A stretch of 64,000 nt of DNA, taken from the NCBI GenBank assembly GCA_963709075.1, contig CAVPUY010000002.1, positions 310,001 to 374,000 on the forward strand, in the 5' to 3' direction. Under the pieces are notes generated by a model. The model made no database searches. It worked only from the letters and a program-made list of their open reading frames with translations, and was not told the origin of the DNA. A program made the translations under genes and the position numbers. This DNA comes from Palsa-506 sp963709075 (lineage in GTDB: Bacteria; Actinomycetota; Actinomycetes; Streptosporangiales; Streptosporangiaceae). Each line of letters starts with the position of its first letter. The stretch's first letter is position 1. Positions 1-9,490 of the stretch are shown here, one piece after another.

Positions 1-329
1 CCGGAGCGACCTGGGGCATGTTCTGGGGATTTTTGTTCGGCCTGCTGTTCTTCATCCCGGTCTTCGGCCTAGCCATCGGCGCCGGGCTGGGCGCTCTCAT
101 GGGCAAGGTCGCCAAGACCAGCATCGATAAGCAGTTCCAGGATCAGGTCCGCGACATGGTCAAGCCGGGCACCTCGGCATTGTTCCTGATGCTGGAGAAG
201 GTCACGCCCGACAAGGCTGTCGAGGCGATGAGCAGGTACGGCGGCACGGTCCTGAAGACCTCCCTGTCCAAGGATGACGAAAAGGAACTCCAGGAATCCC
301 TGCACGGAGGCCAGGCGGCAGCACAGTAG
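1..329 (+). CDS. DUF1269 family membrane protein, C-terminal part
   Basis: The reading frame is open back to the first base of the window, so the true start lies upstream and only the C-terminal ~108 residues are seen. A hydrophobic, glycine-rich stretch (FGLLFFIPVFGLAIGAG) is followed by a soluble part with the PGTSALF and GGTVLKTSLS-type motifs found in DUF1269 proteins. In that family the glycine zipper may insert in or span the membrane, and the role is unknown. The internal ATG at position 18 is unlikely to be the start because the GATWG residues before it continue the family pattern. Family assignment is by recalled motif only. Confidence 0.75.
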   Translation, partial: GATWGMFWGFLFGLLFFIPVFGLAIGAGLGALMGKVAKTSIDKQFQDQVRDMVKPGTSALFLMLEKVTPDKAVEAMSRYGGTVLKTSLSKDDEKELQESLHGGQAAAQ

Positions 330-497
330 TCCGCATCGCCCATCGCAGCTGATTCCCGCCTGTAAGCGCACCCAGCAAGCACCTGCTGGGTGCGCTACGC
401 CTGACCGCAGCAGGATCACGCAACTGAAGGCCCGACCCGCGAGAGCACCTCCGGGGATTCAACATGGAGTTTGCGTTGGTGCAGGCAGGAGGCCGCG

Positions 498-1982
498 ATG
501 GCTGATCCGACAGTGTCCAGGGCGGGTGCTGCGGCCCGGGCGATGATCTTGCCGCTGGCACTGGCGCAGTTCATCGCCAGCTACGCGGCTACGAACATGA
601 ACGTGGCCATCAGCGCGATCGCCAAGGATCTGGGCACGACAGTATCCGGTGTGCAGACGGCGATCACGTTGTTCACGCTGACGATGGCGGCGCTGATGAT
701 CCCGGGCAGCAAGCTGACCGACATCTGGGGCCGCAAACGGTGCTTTGTGCTGGGCCTGATTGTCTACGGGGCCGGAGGGTTGCTAGCCGCGCTGGCCCAA
801 GGGCTCGGGCTGCTGATCGTCGGGTACTCGCTGCTGGAAGGCGTGGGCTCGGCGCTTATGATCCCTCCGATCTACATCCTGGTCACGGTGGCGTTCCCAG
901 ATGTCAAGTCGCGGGCCCGCTACTTCGGTGTGGTCAGCGGCGCGGGCGGTCTGGGCGCCGCCGCCGGGCCGCTGATCGGTGGCCTGGTGACCAGCGCGAT
1001 CAGCTGGCGCGCCTCGTTCGCCCTGCAGGTCCTAGTGGTGGCCTGGATCGCGGTCCTCGCCCGCAAGATCACTGACCCGGCCCGGCCCGGTCCGAAGACG
1101 CGCTTCGACCTGACCGGGGCGGTCTTGTCCGCCGCAGGACTGTTCTTCGTGGTGCTTGGGCTGTTGCAGTCCCGGACCTACGGCTTCGTCAAGTCGCGGG
1201 AGAACTTCACTATCGGGAACACGGTCGTGATCCCCAAGGGCTCGATTTCCCCGGTCTGGCTGTTCGTGGCCGTCGGCGCGCTGTTCCTGCTGTGGTTCTT
1301 CCTGCACGTCCGGTCATCGGAACGCAAAGGCAGAGATGTGCTCCTGCCGCTGCGACTGTTCCGCAACAAGATAGCCAACCTCGGGATGGGAACCCAGACC
1401 ATTCAGTGGCTGATCCTGCAAGGATCCTTCTTTACGGTCTCGGTCTACCTGCAGGAAGTCAACGGCTACAACGCGGTCCAGACCGGCCTGATGCTCACTC
1501 CGGCCACGATCGGGATCCTGGCCGCTTCCGCAGGCGCGGACAGGTTCGCCAGGCGCCATCCGCAGCGATGGCTGATCATCGCCGGTTTCCTGGCCACCGC
1601 TGTCGGCATGATTCTGCTGCTGGCACTGGTCAGGGCTCACTCGGGCGTCCTGACCTGGGTGCCAGGGCTGCTGCTGTTCGGCGCCGGGGTCGGCGTCATG
1701 CTGACCTCGTCAGTGAACGTCGTCCAGTCCAGTTTTCCCGACGCCGACCAGGGGGAGATTTCCGGCCTGTCCCGCAGCGTTTCCAACCTCGGCTCATCGC
1801 TGGGCACCGCCCTTGTCGGCTCGGTCCTGGTAGCCGTCACGCTCCCGGCGGGAAAGCCGTTCGCCGTCGCCCTCACGACCATGCTCGTGATCACGCTCAT
1901 AGGCCTCGTCCTCGCCATTCTCATCCCCCGCCAGCCCATCGAGACCACCAGAGCAGCAGAATCACCCGCTGCATCCGCTTAG
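498..1982 (+). CDS. MFS transporter, DHA2 (14-TM) drug exporter type
   Basis: A 494-residue membrane protein with about 14 hydrophobic segments. The MFS motif A (GSKLTDIWGRKR, about residues 70-81) lies in the loop after TM2. A long 30-residue extracellular insertion (around SREN..GNTVVIPKGS) interrupts the middle of the protein, and the two halves are related. Such proteins expel drugs or metabolites using the proton gradient; the substrate cannot be read here. The start at 498 is chosen because AGGAGG at 487-492 sits five bases before it; the in-frame ATG at 471 has no such site. The stop overlaps the stop of the convergent APC permease by four bases. Confidence 0.88.
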   Translation: MADPTVSRAGAAARAMILPLALAQFIASYAATNMNVAISAIAKDLGTTVSGVQTAITLFTLTMAALMIPGSKLTDIWGRKRCFVLGLIVYGAGGLLAALAQGLGLLIVGYSLLEGVGSALMIPPIYILVTVAFPDVKSRARYFGVVSGAGGLGAAAGPLIGGLVTSAISWRASFALQVLVVAWIAVLARKITDPARPGPKTRFDLTGAVLSAAGLFFVVLGLLQSRTYGFVKSRENFTIGNTVVIPKGSISPVWLFVAVGALFLLWFFLHVRSSERKGRDVLLPLRLFRNKIANLGMGTQTIQWLILQGSFFTVSVYLQEVNGYNAVQTGLMLTPATIGILAASAGADRFARRHPQRWLIIAGFLATAVGMILLLALVRAHSGVLTWVPGLLLFGAGVGVMLTSSVNVVQSSFPDADQGEISGLSRSVSNLGSSLGTALVGSVLVAVTLPAGKPFAVALTTMLVITLIGLVLAILIPRQPIETTRAAESPAASA

Positions 1983-3400
1983 CTTTTCCGTGACGTGAAG
2001 ACTCTGCCCAGCGCCTCGAAGCTTGCGGGCCGTCGAGCCCGGAGGACGCCGGCCACGACGGCCCCGAGGCAGAGCCAGCCGAGCGCCGAGAAAGGCAGCA
2101 GATCTACCAGTCTGCGCGCATGCGGATGAAGGATCCCCCACAGCGGAAACATGAACAGCACCACGGCTGCTGCCGGTACGAGCAGATGCCGCCAGAACCC
2201 GAACTCGTCGCGGAACTCGGTGCGGAACGCGCGGATAGTCGCGATATTCACGGCAAGGTAGACGAGCACAACCGATAGCCCGCCAGCCCCGGCGAGATAC
2301 CCGAATGTGCGCGCGCCGCCGTCCGCATAGGTCAGCGGCAGCCCGAGCAAGAGCGTGAGCGCGGCGACGCAGCCAATCGAGACCACCGGGGTATGACGGC
2401 TGGACAGCCGGGCGAGCGACCCTGGCAGAGCCCGCTCGCGTCCCATGGCGAAAAGGACTCGGATGGCAACGTTGAGCGAGGCGATGACGAAGCCGAGGCC
2501 GGTGAGCACGACCACAAGCTCGAGCACCCAGAGCGCCGAAGGCGACCAGTACTGGCTGGTGAGATAACCCAGCGGGTTGCCCTGCCGGGTGAAGCCCGGG
2601 ATGCCTTGCCGCCCCACGCCGAACATCTCCGCAACAACGACGAGCAGATAGAAGATGCCTGTCACGATTACGATGCCGATGGTGCTGGCGGGGATGGAGC
2701 GACGCGTGTTCCTTGCTTCCTCGCCCAGGGCGGCGGCCGCCTCGAAGCCGGCGAATGCGGTGATGCCGTAGATCATCGCAGTCGTGATGTCGGTGAGCTG
2801 GCCGTTCGGCGACGATGCCGGGGAAAGGACTGCAGCCGAGTAATGCGCTGGCCCGACCTTGACCAGGATCGTGATGGCCAGTGCCGCGATGAGGGCCACT
2901 TCCCCGGCTACAAGGACCAGATCGACCGAGGACGAGGTTCCGATGCCCAGGTACGCGACCAGCACCACCGCTGCCAGGATGACCACGAACAGTGCCCAGC
3001 CGCCGATGGTCACATGCAGCGTGCCGGCGAGTAGCTGCGACGTGTACGCGCTGGTCAGCGCGATGCCCGCGGGCACGTACAGCGCGTATGCGAAGGCCAT
3101 CATCCAGCCGGTCAGGAAGCCTCCGGTCCGGCCGAGCCCGCGGCTGTTGTACGTATACAGCGAGCCGGCCGACGGTAGCCGGCGAGCGAACTCGGCGATG
3201 CTGCTCGCGCAGCACAGCGACGCGGCGAACGCGACGAGCACGACCAGCGGAGACGCGAACCCGGCGTAAGACACGACGATGACCAGCCCGCCTACGACCG
3301 CCCCAGCCGGGGCCACATTGCTCGCGCCAAACGCGATCACCCGGGCCGGCCCGACAACCCCGTGGGCCAGGCCACGGGCATCAGGACTGCCAACGTCCAT
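1979..3400 (-). CDS. APC superfamily amino acid permease
   Basis: A 473-residue protein with about 12 hydrophobic helices. The N-terminal half holds the APC pattern: a GASNVAPAGAV stretch in TM1 and FARRLPSAGSLYTY between TM2 and TM3, then FAGFEAAAALGEEARNTRRSIP, the typical TM6 region of amino acid/polyamine transporters. Substrate is not predictable. It is tail-to-tail with the MFS gene and about 70 bp downstream of the LAL regulator that ends at 3473, which reads in the same direction; the regulator may therefore influence it. The start is the first in-frame ATG and I see no strong ribosome site. Confidence 0.87.
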   Translation of the reverse strand: MDVGSPDARGLAHGVVGPARVIAFGASNVAPAGAVVGGLVIVVSYAGFASPLVVLVAFAASLCCASSIAEFARRLPSAGSLYTYNSRGLGRTGGFLTGWMMAFAYALYVPAGIALTSAYTSQLLAGTLHVTIGGWALFVVILAAVVLVAYLGIGTSSSVDLVLVAGEVALIAALAITILVKVGPAHYSAAVLSPASSPNGQLTDITTAMIYGITAFAGFEAAAALGEEARNTRRSIPASTIGIVIVTGIFYLLVVVAEMFGVGRQGIPGFTRQGNPLGYLTSQYWSPSALWVLELVVVLTGLGFVIASLNVAIRVLFAMGRERALPGSLARLSSRHTPVVSIGCVAALTLLLGLPLTYADGGARTFGYLAGAGGLSVVLVYLAVNIATIRAFRTEFRDEFGFWRHLLVPAAAVVLFMFPLWGILHPHARRLVDLLPFSALGWLCLGAVVAGVLRARRPASFEALGRVFTSRKS

Positions 3401-3472
3401 GCCAAGGCCCTCCTGGTGCGCGGTGCGTGCCCATCCGGTTCGGCATGCTTGCGATCTGCCGCGCCGGGAGAC

Positions 3473-6175
3473 TCAGATCAGGCGGAGGTCCACGGCTCGC
3501 TCGATCGCTTCGGAACGCGACGACACACCCAGCTTCTGGTAGATCGACCGCAGGTGAGTCTTCACCGTGTTGCGCGACACGTGCAAGGCGCCGGCCATCT
3601 GCAGGTAGGTGCTGGTCGGCAGCATCCTCAGGATCCGCTGCTCGGCGGCGGTGAGCGGCCATCCGAACATGCCACCGGGTTGCGCGGCGTCCGGCTGGAC
3701 GGCACGCACCGCCAGGGCCGCGACAATGAGCCGCTCGAGGAACGGCTCCGGCCGAACCTGCGCCGAGCGCTCGACCAGGTAGCTGGCCAGCTGGGGCGCG
3801 GTCGTGACAATCGTGTTGAGGAAGCCCTCGCGGCGGGCTGTCTCCAGCACGCCGCCAACGATGACGGCGGCCGCAGGGTCGCCGCGCTCGATCGCGGCGG
3901 CGGCCAGGAGTATCTGGCGCACCAGCGCGCGCCGCGGTGTCAGCTCCTCCGGCGCCAGCGCTGCCAGGTGCGCCAGCGCAGCGTGATGATCGCCCGCGGC
4001 GAGCGCGACCTTGGCCAGCAGCAGGCAGCGCCGGGCCGCGGGCAGCCTGCCGGCCAGCCCGGCGGGGGAGTGCAGGTCGCCGCGAGACAGCCGCAGCAGC
4101 GCCTCCATCTCGTCAGCACGCGCGAGGAGCAAGGATCCGGTCCCGGCCAGGACCAGGCGCGCTGCCTCGACTGTTGCCAGCGCATCGTGGATCTGCCCGC
4201 GGGCGGCCCAGATCTCGGCCCGGTCGAGGAGGGCAAGGAACTCGAAGGGCGGCCTGCGGTGCTCGGATATCGACAGTGCCTGCTCGGTGAGATGCTCCGC
4301 CGCGTCGAGATCCCGCCGCTCGAGTGCCGCTCCCGCCAGGGTCCTCAGGTAGTCGACCGCGATGAAGTGCTGGTCGAATCCCAGCCGTCGCGCGTCGGCA
4401 TCAGCGGCACTGGCGACATCAGCTGCCTGGGCGATATGGCCGGCTTCGAACCATGCGAGCGCCTGCGCCCCGCGCACCTCTACCAGCTTGACTGGCTCGG
4501 CCAGCGACGGGAGCGCCAGGGCCGCGGTGACCTCGCCCTCGACCGCCTCGAAGTCTTCCAGCCACGTGTAGGCGCGCAGCAGGATCGTCGGCGCAGCAGT
4601 ATTCCACTCATCCGCGAGCAGGATCCGCTGTTCGATGTCCCGCGCGGCGAGGGCCTGGCGCACCGCCTCATGCACTTGGCCGGTGAGCGCGTAGTGCAGC
4701 GACCGCATCGCCGCGAGCCGGGCCGCCAGCCTTGAGTCAGGGGGGATAGCCGGCAGGCTGCGCTCGAGCAGGTCCAGGTACTCGCCGCCGCGGACCCAGT
4801 TGCCCCACAGCAGCAGGTCGGCCGCCACGGCGAGCAGCTTGTCCGGGGCGTCAGCAAGCAGCGAGCGGTCGACCATGCTGAGGTCCAGCTCGGCCGGTAT
4901 CGCGGGATCGTGCAGGTAATCGGTTACGACCCGGTCCCGCAAGAGGCCAAGCGCCCGGTCCGCCTGCCGAGCCGCCAGGAAGTGCCGGGTCGCACGCCGC
5001 GTGTCGCCGGTGGACTCCAGCCATTCGGCCGCCCGCAGCTGCAGCGCGAGCTCCCGCGCCCGGCCCCTGGCACGCAGCTCGGCGCGCAGCACCTGGCGCA
5101 CCAGATGGTGGTAGCGGAAGCTCGTCCGGTCATCATCGAGTGCCACGATGAACAGGTTGGCTGCCTCCATGCCGCGCAGCAGCGCTGCCGCGTCCTGCCT
5201 GCCGGTGATGGCCGCGCAGGTATCACCGGTCAGTTCGTCGAGCACGCAGGTGTCGAGCATGAACTGCGTCAGCTCCGCTGGTTGCTGCTCAAGGACCTCG
5301 GAGATGAAGTACTCAGCGATCGCATGGCCGCGGACGTTCAGCGCACGTGCTGATCGCGCCGGGTCCGTCCGGCCGCGCAGCGTCAGCGCGGCCATCTGCA
5401 CGGCTGCGACCCACCCCTCGCTTCGCTGATGCAGCAGCGCGAGGTCACCGGCGGCGACCTGCACGCCGAAGTTCGCGAGCAGCGCCTGGCTCTCCGTCAG
5501 TGACAGATAAAGGTCGCGGTCGCGGAGCTCGCAGAGCTCACCCGACAAGCGCAGCCGGTGCAGCCGCAGCGGCGGGTCGACACGGCTCGCCAGCACCAGT
5601 TGCGCGGTCTTGGCCGGCCAACGCTCGACCAGATCGGTCATGGTCCTGGCTACCGTGGCCGCGGCGGCGTGGAAGTCGTCCACGACGATCGCTGACCCGG
5701 TCGGCAGTAGCGCGGCGTCGTTCGCGATCGAGGCGGTGACATCGGCGGACACCGCGCCGTCCATCGCCAGCAACTCGCCGGCATCGGCGCCGAACCCGGG
5801 CGCCACCACCCGGAGGGCCTCGATGAAGCCCGCCCAGAACCGGATCGGATCCGCGTCAGCCTCATCGCACGACAGCCAGGATGTCAGTCCGGCCGGGCGG
5901 GTCGCCGCCCAGCTCGACAAGAGCACGCTCTTGCCAGCGCCCGCTGATCCCACCACAGCCGTCAGCTGCTGGTCGGCGCCTGCCGCCAGCCGTCCATGCA
6001 GCACCGGCCGTTCCAGCAGCGTGGTGGGCAGTGTCGTCGGGCGGAACTTCGCCTGCGCGAACCGCGCGCTCCGCGAGGCGCCACGCTCCGCCACTACGCC
6101 CCCAGCAATCCCGGCCGCTGCCAGCGCGGAAGCCCAGATGCCACTGCGCTCCGTCATTGTAGGCAGCAGCCGCAA
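3473..6175 (-). CDS. LAL/MalT-type LuxR family transcriptional regulator
   Basis: A 900-residue regulator. A short hydrophobic N-terminus is followed by the lead-in KFRPTTLPTTLLERP and a Walker A (VVGSAGAGKS, about 74-83) of the STAND ATPase domain. A long helical TPR-like middle follows, and the C-terminus holds a LuxR helix-turn-helix (PLTAAEQRILRMLPTSTYLQ.., VSRNTVKTHLRSIYQKLGV). In MalT, a ligand bound by the TPR region with ATP drives oligomerisation and promoter activation. The ATG at 6175 is the longest start; the ATG at 6157 is an alternative, and neither has a strong ribosome site. The nearest same-strand target is the APC permease. The reading frame is intact, unlike the related gene at 14.8-17.4 kb. 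Confidence 0.88.
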   Translation of the reverse strand: MRLLPTMTERSGIWASALAAAGIAGGVVAERGASRSARFAQAKFRPTTLPTTLLERPVLHGRLAAGADQQLTAVVGSAGAGKSVLLSSWAATRPAGLTSWLSCDEADADPIRFWAGFIEALRVVAPGFGADAGELLAMDGAVSADVTASIANDAALLPTGSAIVVDDFHAAAATVARTMTDLVERWPAKTAQLVLASRVDPPLRLHRLRLSGELCELRDRDLYLSLTESQALLANFGVQVAAGDLALLHQRSEGWVAAVQMAALTLRGRTDPARSARALNVRGHAIAEYFISEVLEQQPAELTQFMLDTCVLDELTGDTCAAITGRQDAAALLRGMEAANLFIVALDDDRTSFRYHHLVRQVLRAELRARGRARELALQLRAAEWLESTGDTRRATRHFLAARQADRALGLLRDRVVTDYLHDPAIPAELDLSMVDRSLLADAPDKLLAVAADLLLWGNWVRGGEYLDLLERSLPAIPPDSRLAARLAAMRSLHYALTGQVHEAVRQALAARDIEQRILLADEWNTAAPTILLRAYTWLEDFEAVEGEVTAALALPSLAEPVKLVEVRGAQALAWFEAGHIAQAADVASAADADARRLGFDQHFIAVDYLRTLAGAALERRDLDAAEHLTEQALSISEHRRPPFEFLALLDRAEIWAARGQIHDALATVEAARLVLAGTGSLLLARADEMEALLRLSRGDLHSPAGLAGRLPAARRCLLLAKVALAAGDHHAALAHLAALAPEELTPRRALVRQILLAAAAIERGDPAAAVIVGGVLETARREGFLNTIVTTAPQLASYLVERSAQVRPEPFLERLIVAALAVRAVQPDAAQPGGMFGWPLTAAEQRILRMLPTSTYLQMAGALHVSRNTVKTHLRSIYQKLGVSSRSEAIERAVDLRLI

Positions 6176-6407
6176 GCAAAGCTAGATCGGCCAGCCGCGC
6201 GGCAACCCCAGCGGCCGGCCGGAAAGGAACGTGCCGTGGGCATATTTCGCAGCTCGAACGTCGGCGAGCTGCCGGAGGGCTGCGGACACCCGCAGTTCAC
6301 CCTCCGGCGGGTGATGACCAAAGCGAAGAACCGGGGAAGGATTGCAGCACATGGAGCGGCATACGTGAAATGCGTGACATGGGAGTGGGCTGCGAGGCGC
6401 AGATCTG

Positions 6408-6623
6408 GTGCAATCAAAAACGTATGAGATCACTTTCGTAGGTCAGGCAGGCAGCGTCCTTTGCGCGGAATTCGACGACTGCGAAATCAGCGTGGGCCCG
6501 GACACCACGACTCTTCGGGCCGAGCTGCCAGACCAGGGCGCGCTCCAAGGACTCCTGCAGCGGATCAACGGCCTCGGCCTCGAGCTGATCGACATGCGAG
6601 TGGTAGCGCCGCCGCCACAGTAA
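6408..6623 (+). CDS. small conserved hypothetical protein (71 aa)
   Basis: A 71-residue soluble protein. Its pattern (KTYEITFVGQAG..., then PDQGALQGLLQRINGLGLELIDMR) matches a small actinobacterial family I recall only as hypothetical proteins; the second half predicts a helix then a strand. The acidic residues and codon use look coding. No function can be given. It stands alone between the divergent LAL gene and the convergent arylsulfatase. The 230 bp before it holds no other gene that I recognise. Confidence 0.65.
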   Translation: MQSKTYEITFVGQAGSVLCAEFDDCEISVGPDTTTLRAELPDQGALQGLLQRINGLGLELIDMRVVAPPPQ

Positions 6624-6739
6624 ATCTCCCGGGCCGGCATCTTGGCCATGGCTTGTGGCTCTGCCCCGGAACTATCCGGCAACAGGCAGGCCTTATGCCC
6701 CCTCGGCCGAGTCGTGCCGGCGGACGCTAGCTCGATGGG

Positions 6740-9106
6740 CTATTGGCGGGCCATGTGCATGCGCAGTTCGGCTTCGGAGTCGTGGATCAGCTCTCCGCTG
6801 ACGTCTACCGTCACGCCGTGGATGGTGCCGGTGAACTTGAAGGGGCTGGCGTAGTCGTCGGTGATCGCGGAGCCGGGGTTGGCACCACAGGTGAGCGCGC
6901 CCGGATTGAGAATGAACGGGGTGGTGACGGGAGCTTCGGCGTTCCCGGTGAGGGTGCCGTCCACGTAAAGCTGAAGCCTGCCGGGCGCCCCCTTGCCGTG
7001 CTCCAGGTCGGGCTGCCCGGTCGGTTCGAACTCGAACCTGAGCACGTGCTTGCCTGGCTGAAGGACCTCGTCGGATTCCACTCCGTAGACGGCCCGGCCC
7101 ACGTAGTTGTGAACATAGCGGAGCTTGCCGTCCTTGACGAAGAGGGAGTAGCCGCCCGCGGCAGTGCCCTGGCTCAGCAGCACCCCCTCGGCCCCGCCGG
7201 CGGGGATCTCGACTTCCGCGGTGATGCTGTGCGGGCGGTTGAGCACCCGGGGTGCGGCGAAGAACGGGACCGACTGAGTGCCGGGCCGGTAGGTGCAGCT
7301 GTCCCGGGGGGCCGCCACGAGGGGTTTCTCGGCGATTATGCGGGCCAGGCCGCTGCCATCGACTGGCATCACGTTGTACTTACCCGCCTCGACATACCAC
7401 GTCCCGATCATCGCGATCAGCCGGTCGCGATGCTCGGCGGCCACGTTGTGGTTCTCGGCGAAATCCTCCGCCACGTGGTAGAGCTCCCAGCCGGTGACGT
7501 CCAGCCGGGACAGCGTCTCGGACGAGATCGGCTGCCCGAAGGGCATGCCTGCCTCGGTGAAGGACGGCCCGGGCCAGGGGCAGACGGCCCGCCAGCCGTC
7601 GTAGTAGATCGCCCGGTGGCCCAGCATCTCGAAATACTGCGTGTGGCGGTTGCTCTCGGCGGCGGCGTCCTCCAGCGTGTGGGCGAAGCTGACTCCGTGC
7701 AGGGGTGACTGGGTGACGCCCCGGATGGCCTTGGGCGGCTTGATGTCCAGCAGGTCCAGAACCGTGGGCACCATGTCGACGATGTGCGTGTACTGGGTCC
7801 GGACCTGACCGCTGTCCATGATCCGCTGCGGCCAGGACACGATGAACGGGTCGCTGGCGCCGCCGCGGTAGGTTTCGCGCTTCCACCGGCGGAACGGCGT
7901 GTTCCCGGCCCATGTCCAGCCCCACGGGTAGTGGTTGAAGTGCTTGGGGCCGCCGAGTTCGTCGATCAGCTTGAGGCTTTCCTCGATCGGCTCCTGGGCG
8001 TTGTTGAAGAACTGCGCCTCATTGGTGGTCCCGGTGGGGCCGCCCTCAGCGCTGGCGCCGTTGTCGGAGACGACCATGATCAGGGTGTTGTCGAGTGCCC
8101 CTTGTCGGCGCAGGAACTCGATCAGCCGCCCGACCTGGTGATCGGTGTGGCTAAGGAAACCAGCGAAGACCTCCATCATCCGGCTGTACAGGCGGCGGGC
8201 CGCCGGGGGGAGCGACGACCAGTCGGGCACGTCGGGATCGTGCCGCGATAGCTGCGCGTCGGCGGGAACGATGCCGAGTTCCTTCTGCCGCGCGAACACC
8301 TTCTCCCGGTAGGCATCCCAGCCATCGTCGAACGCGCCCGCGTACCGGTCTGCCCATTCCTTCGCCACGTGGTGCGGTGCATGCGTGGCGCCGAAGCACA
8401 AATGCAGGTAGAAGGGCTTGGCGGGGTCGACCTGCCTGGTGTCGGCGATGAACTCGATCGCCTTGTCGACTAGGTCCTCGCTGAGGTGATACCCCTCCTC
8501 TGGGGTGCGCGGCGGCTCCACCTGGTGGTTGTCGTACACCAGATCCGGATACCACTGGCTGGTGTCACCGCCCAGGAAGCCGTAGAAGCGCTGGAAGCCG
8601 CGCCCGAGCGGCCACCGGTCGTACGGGCCAGTCGCCGTCTCCTGGTTGCTCGGCGTCAGGTGATACTTCCCGACCATGAAGGTGCTGTAGCCGTGCTCGA
8701 CCAGCATTTCGGACAGGAAGCCGTTTTCGAACGGGATGACGCCGTTGTACCCGGGATAGCCGCTCGCCAGCTCGGTGATGGCGGCCATCCCGTTGCTGTG
8801 GTGGTTGCGGCCGGTGATGATGCATGACCGGCTTGGCGAGCACAACGCCGTTGTGTGCATGTTGTTGTAGCGCAGGCCGGTTGCCGCGATAGCGTCGAAG
8901 CTGGGCGTCTTGATCGGGCTGCCGTAGCAGCCCAGCTGCCCGAACCCGGTGTCGTCCAGCACGATGAACAGCACGTTGGGCGCGCCCTCGCGTGCCCGCA
9001 CCGGCGCCGGCCACGCGGGAGTGGACTCCTCGGCGGTCCGCCCGATCACGCCGGGGAACGCGGCATCTGGCTCGTACTCGACAACTGCCACTTGAACTTC
9101 TCCCAT
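6740..9106 (-). CDS. arylsulfatase (type I, formylglycine-dependent)
   Basis: A 788-residue sulfatase. The N-terminal strand NVLFIVLDDTGFGQLGCYG (residues 44-62) carries the paired metal-binding aspartates. CSPSRSCIITGR (from residue 89) is the sulfatase signature C-x-P-S-R, whose cysteine is converted to formylglycine. VGKYHL, FGATHAPHH and VVSDNGASAEGG match further metal and substrate sites. The ~200-residue C-terminal part resembles the beta-rich extension of large arylsulfatases. No export signal is visible, so it is probably cytoplasmic. Maturation needs a formylglycine-generating enzyme or anaerobic sulfatase maturase, which is not in the window. An AGGAGA site overlaps the start region. 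Confidence 0.93.
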   Translation of the reverse strand: MGEVQVAVVEYEPDAAFPGVIGRTAEESTPAWPAPVRAREGAPNVLFIVLDDTGFGQLGCYGSPIKTPSFDAIAATGLRYNNMHTTALCSPSRSCIITGRNHHSNGMAAITELASGYPGYNGVIPFENGFLSEMLVEHGYSTFMVGKYHLTPSNQETATGPYDRWPLGRGFQRFYGFLGGDTSQWYPDLVYDNHQVEPPRTPEEGYHLSEDLVDKAIEFIADTRQVDPAKPFYLHLCFGATHAPHHVAKEWADRYAGAFDDGWDAYREKVFARQKELGIVPADAQLSRHDPDVPDWSSLPPAARRLYSRMMEVFAGFLSHTDHQVGRLIEFLRRQGALDNTLIMVVSDNGASAEGGPTGTTNEAQFFNNAQEPIEESLKLIDELGGPKHFNHYPWGWTWAGNTPFRRWKRETYRGGASDPFIVSWPQRIMDSGQVRTQYTHIVDMVPTVLDLLDIKPPKAIRGVTQSPLHGVSFAHTLEDAAAESNRHTQYFEMLGHRAIYYDGWRAVCPWPGPSFTEAGMPFGQPISSETLSRLDVTGWELYHVAEDFAENHNVAAEHRDRLIAMIGTWYVEAGKYNVMPVDGSGLARIIAEKPLVAAPRDSCTYRPGTQSVPFFAAPRVLNRPHSITAEVEIPAGGAEGVLLSQGTAAGGYSLFVKDGKLRYVHNYVGRAVYGVESDEVLQPGKHVLRFEFEPTGQPDLEHGKGAPGRLQLYVDGTLTGNAEAPVTTPFILNPGALTCGANPGSAITDDYASPFKFTGTIHGVTVDVSGELIHDSEAELRMHMARQ

Positions 9107-9300
9107 CTTCTCCTGCGCTCCTGATGAGCCGCATCCTCCGGCGGCGTGCTTGAGCCCACTTCACCCGGCATGGATGAGGTCTGTGCCGCTAGATCGGCCT
9201 CGTCGCCGCCTGCCCGGGGCCGGAACGCCTCCAGGCCTCGCCTGTCACTGATTTCTGTGGCGCATGCTCCGGTTCTCGGTGAGCTTTGACCGGCAGGTTA

Positions 9301-9490
9301 CGAATCTGGCGCCGGCCGAGGCCACCCTCGACGGGTGAGGCCGGGTCGGCCATGAGCGGGCGACAGTATCAGCCGGGAAGGGCCAAGGGTGATGGCATGG
9401 CAGCGCAGGAAAACGGTTCGCGCGGCACGGGCGGACCGGGCGGGACGGGCCGCGCGGGCGCGGCAGGCGGGGCATCAGTCCGTGTCAGCC
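9301..9490 (+). repeat. leader repeat, copy A
   Basis: About 100 bases upstream of, plus the first ~30 codons of, the lipid-kinase-like gene recur at 18966-19170. The best conserved block runs from CGAGGCCACCCT through GGGTGAGG, GCGGGCGACAGTA and GGGAAGGG to TGATGGCATGGCAGCGC. It contains a small hairpin, CACCC-TCGAC-GGGTG; the second copy keeps the arms but has TTGAT as loop. Homology then continues weakly into the coding region (GGCCGCGCGG, GCATC..CC..GTCAG). I read it as a duplicated promoter/leader plus N-terminus. A structured 5' leader is possible but unproven. Confidence 0.75.

Noticed and set aside
3362..4735. 457-codon plus-strand open frame opposite the LAL regulator
   Set aside because: Low-complexity arginine/glutamine-rich shadow; the minus strand has the complete LAL domain order.
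7784..8251. Plus-strand open frame opposite the arylsulfatase
   Set aside because: Shadow frame without motifs; the sulfatase residues on the minus strand are unambiguous.
9301..9400. Known riboswitch upstream of the lipid-kinase-like gene
   Set aside because: The hairpin and GCGGGCGACAGTA core did not match the TPP, cobalamin, SAM, glycine, fluoride or c-di-AMP consensus that I can recall.
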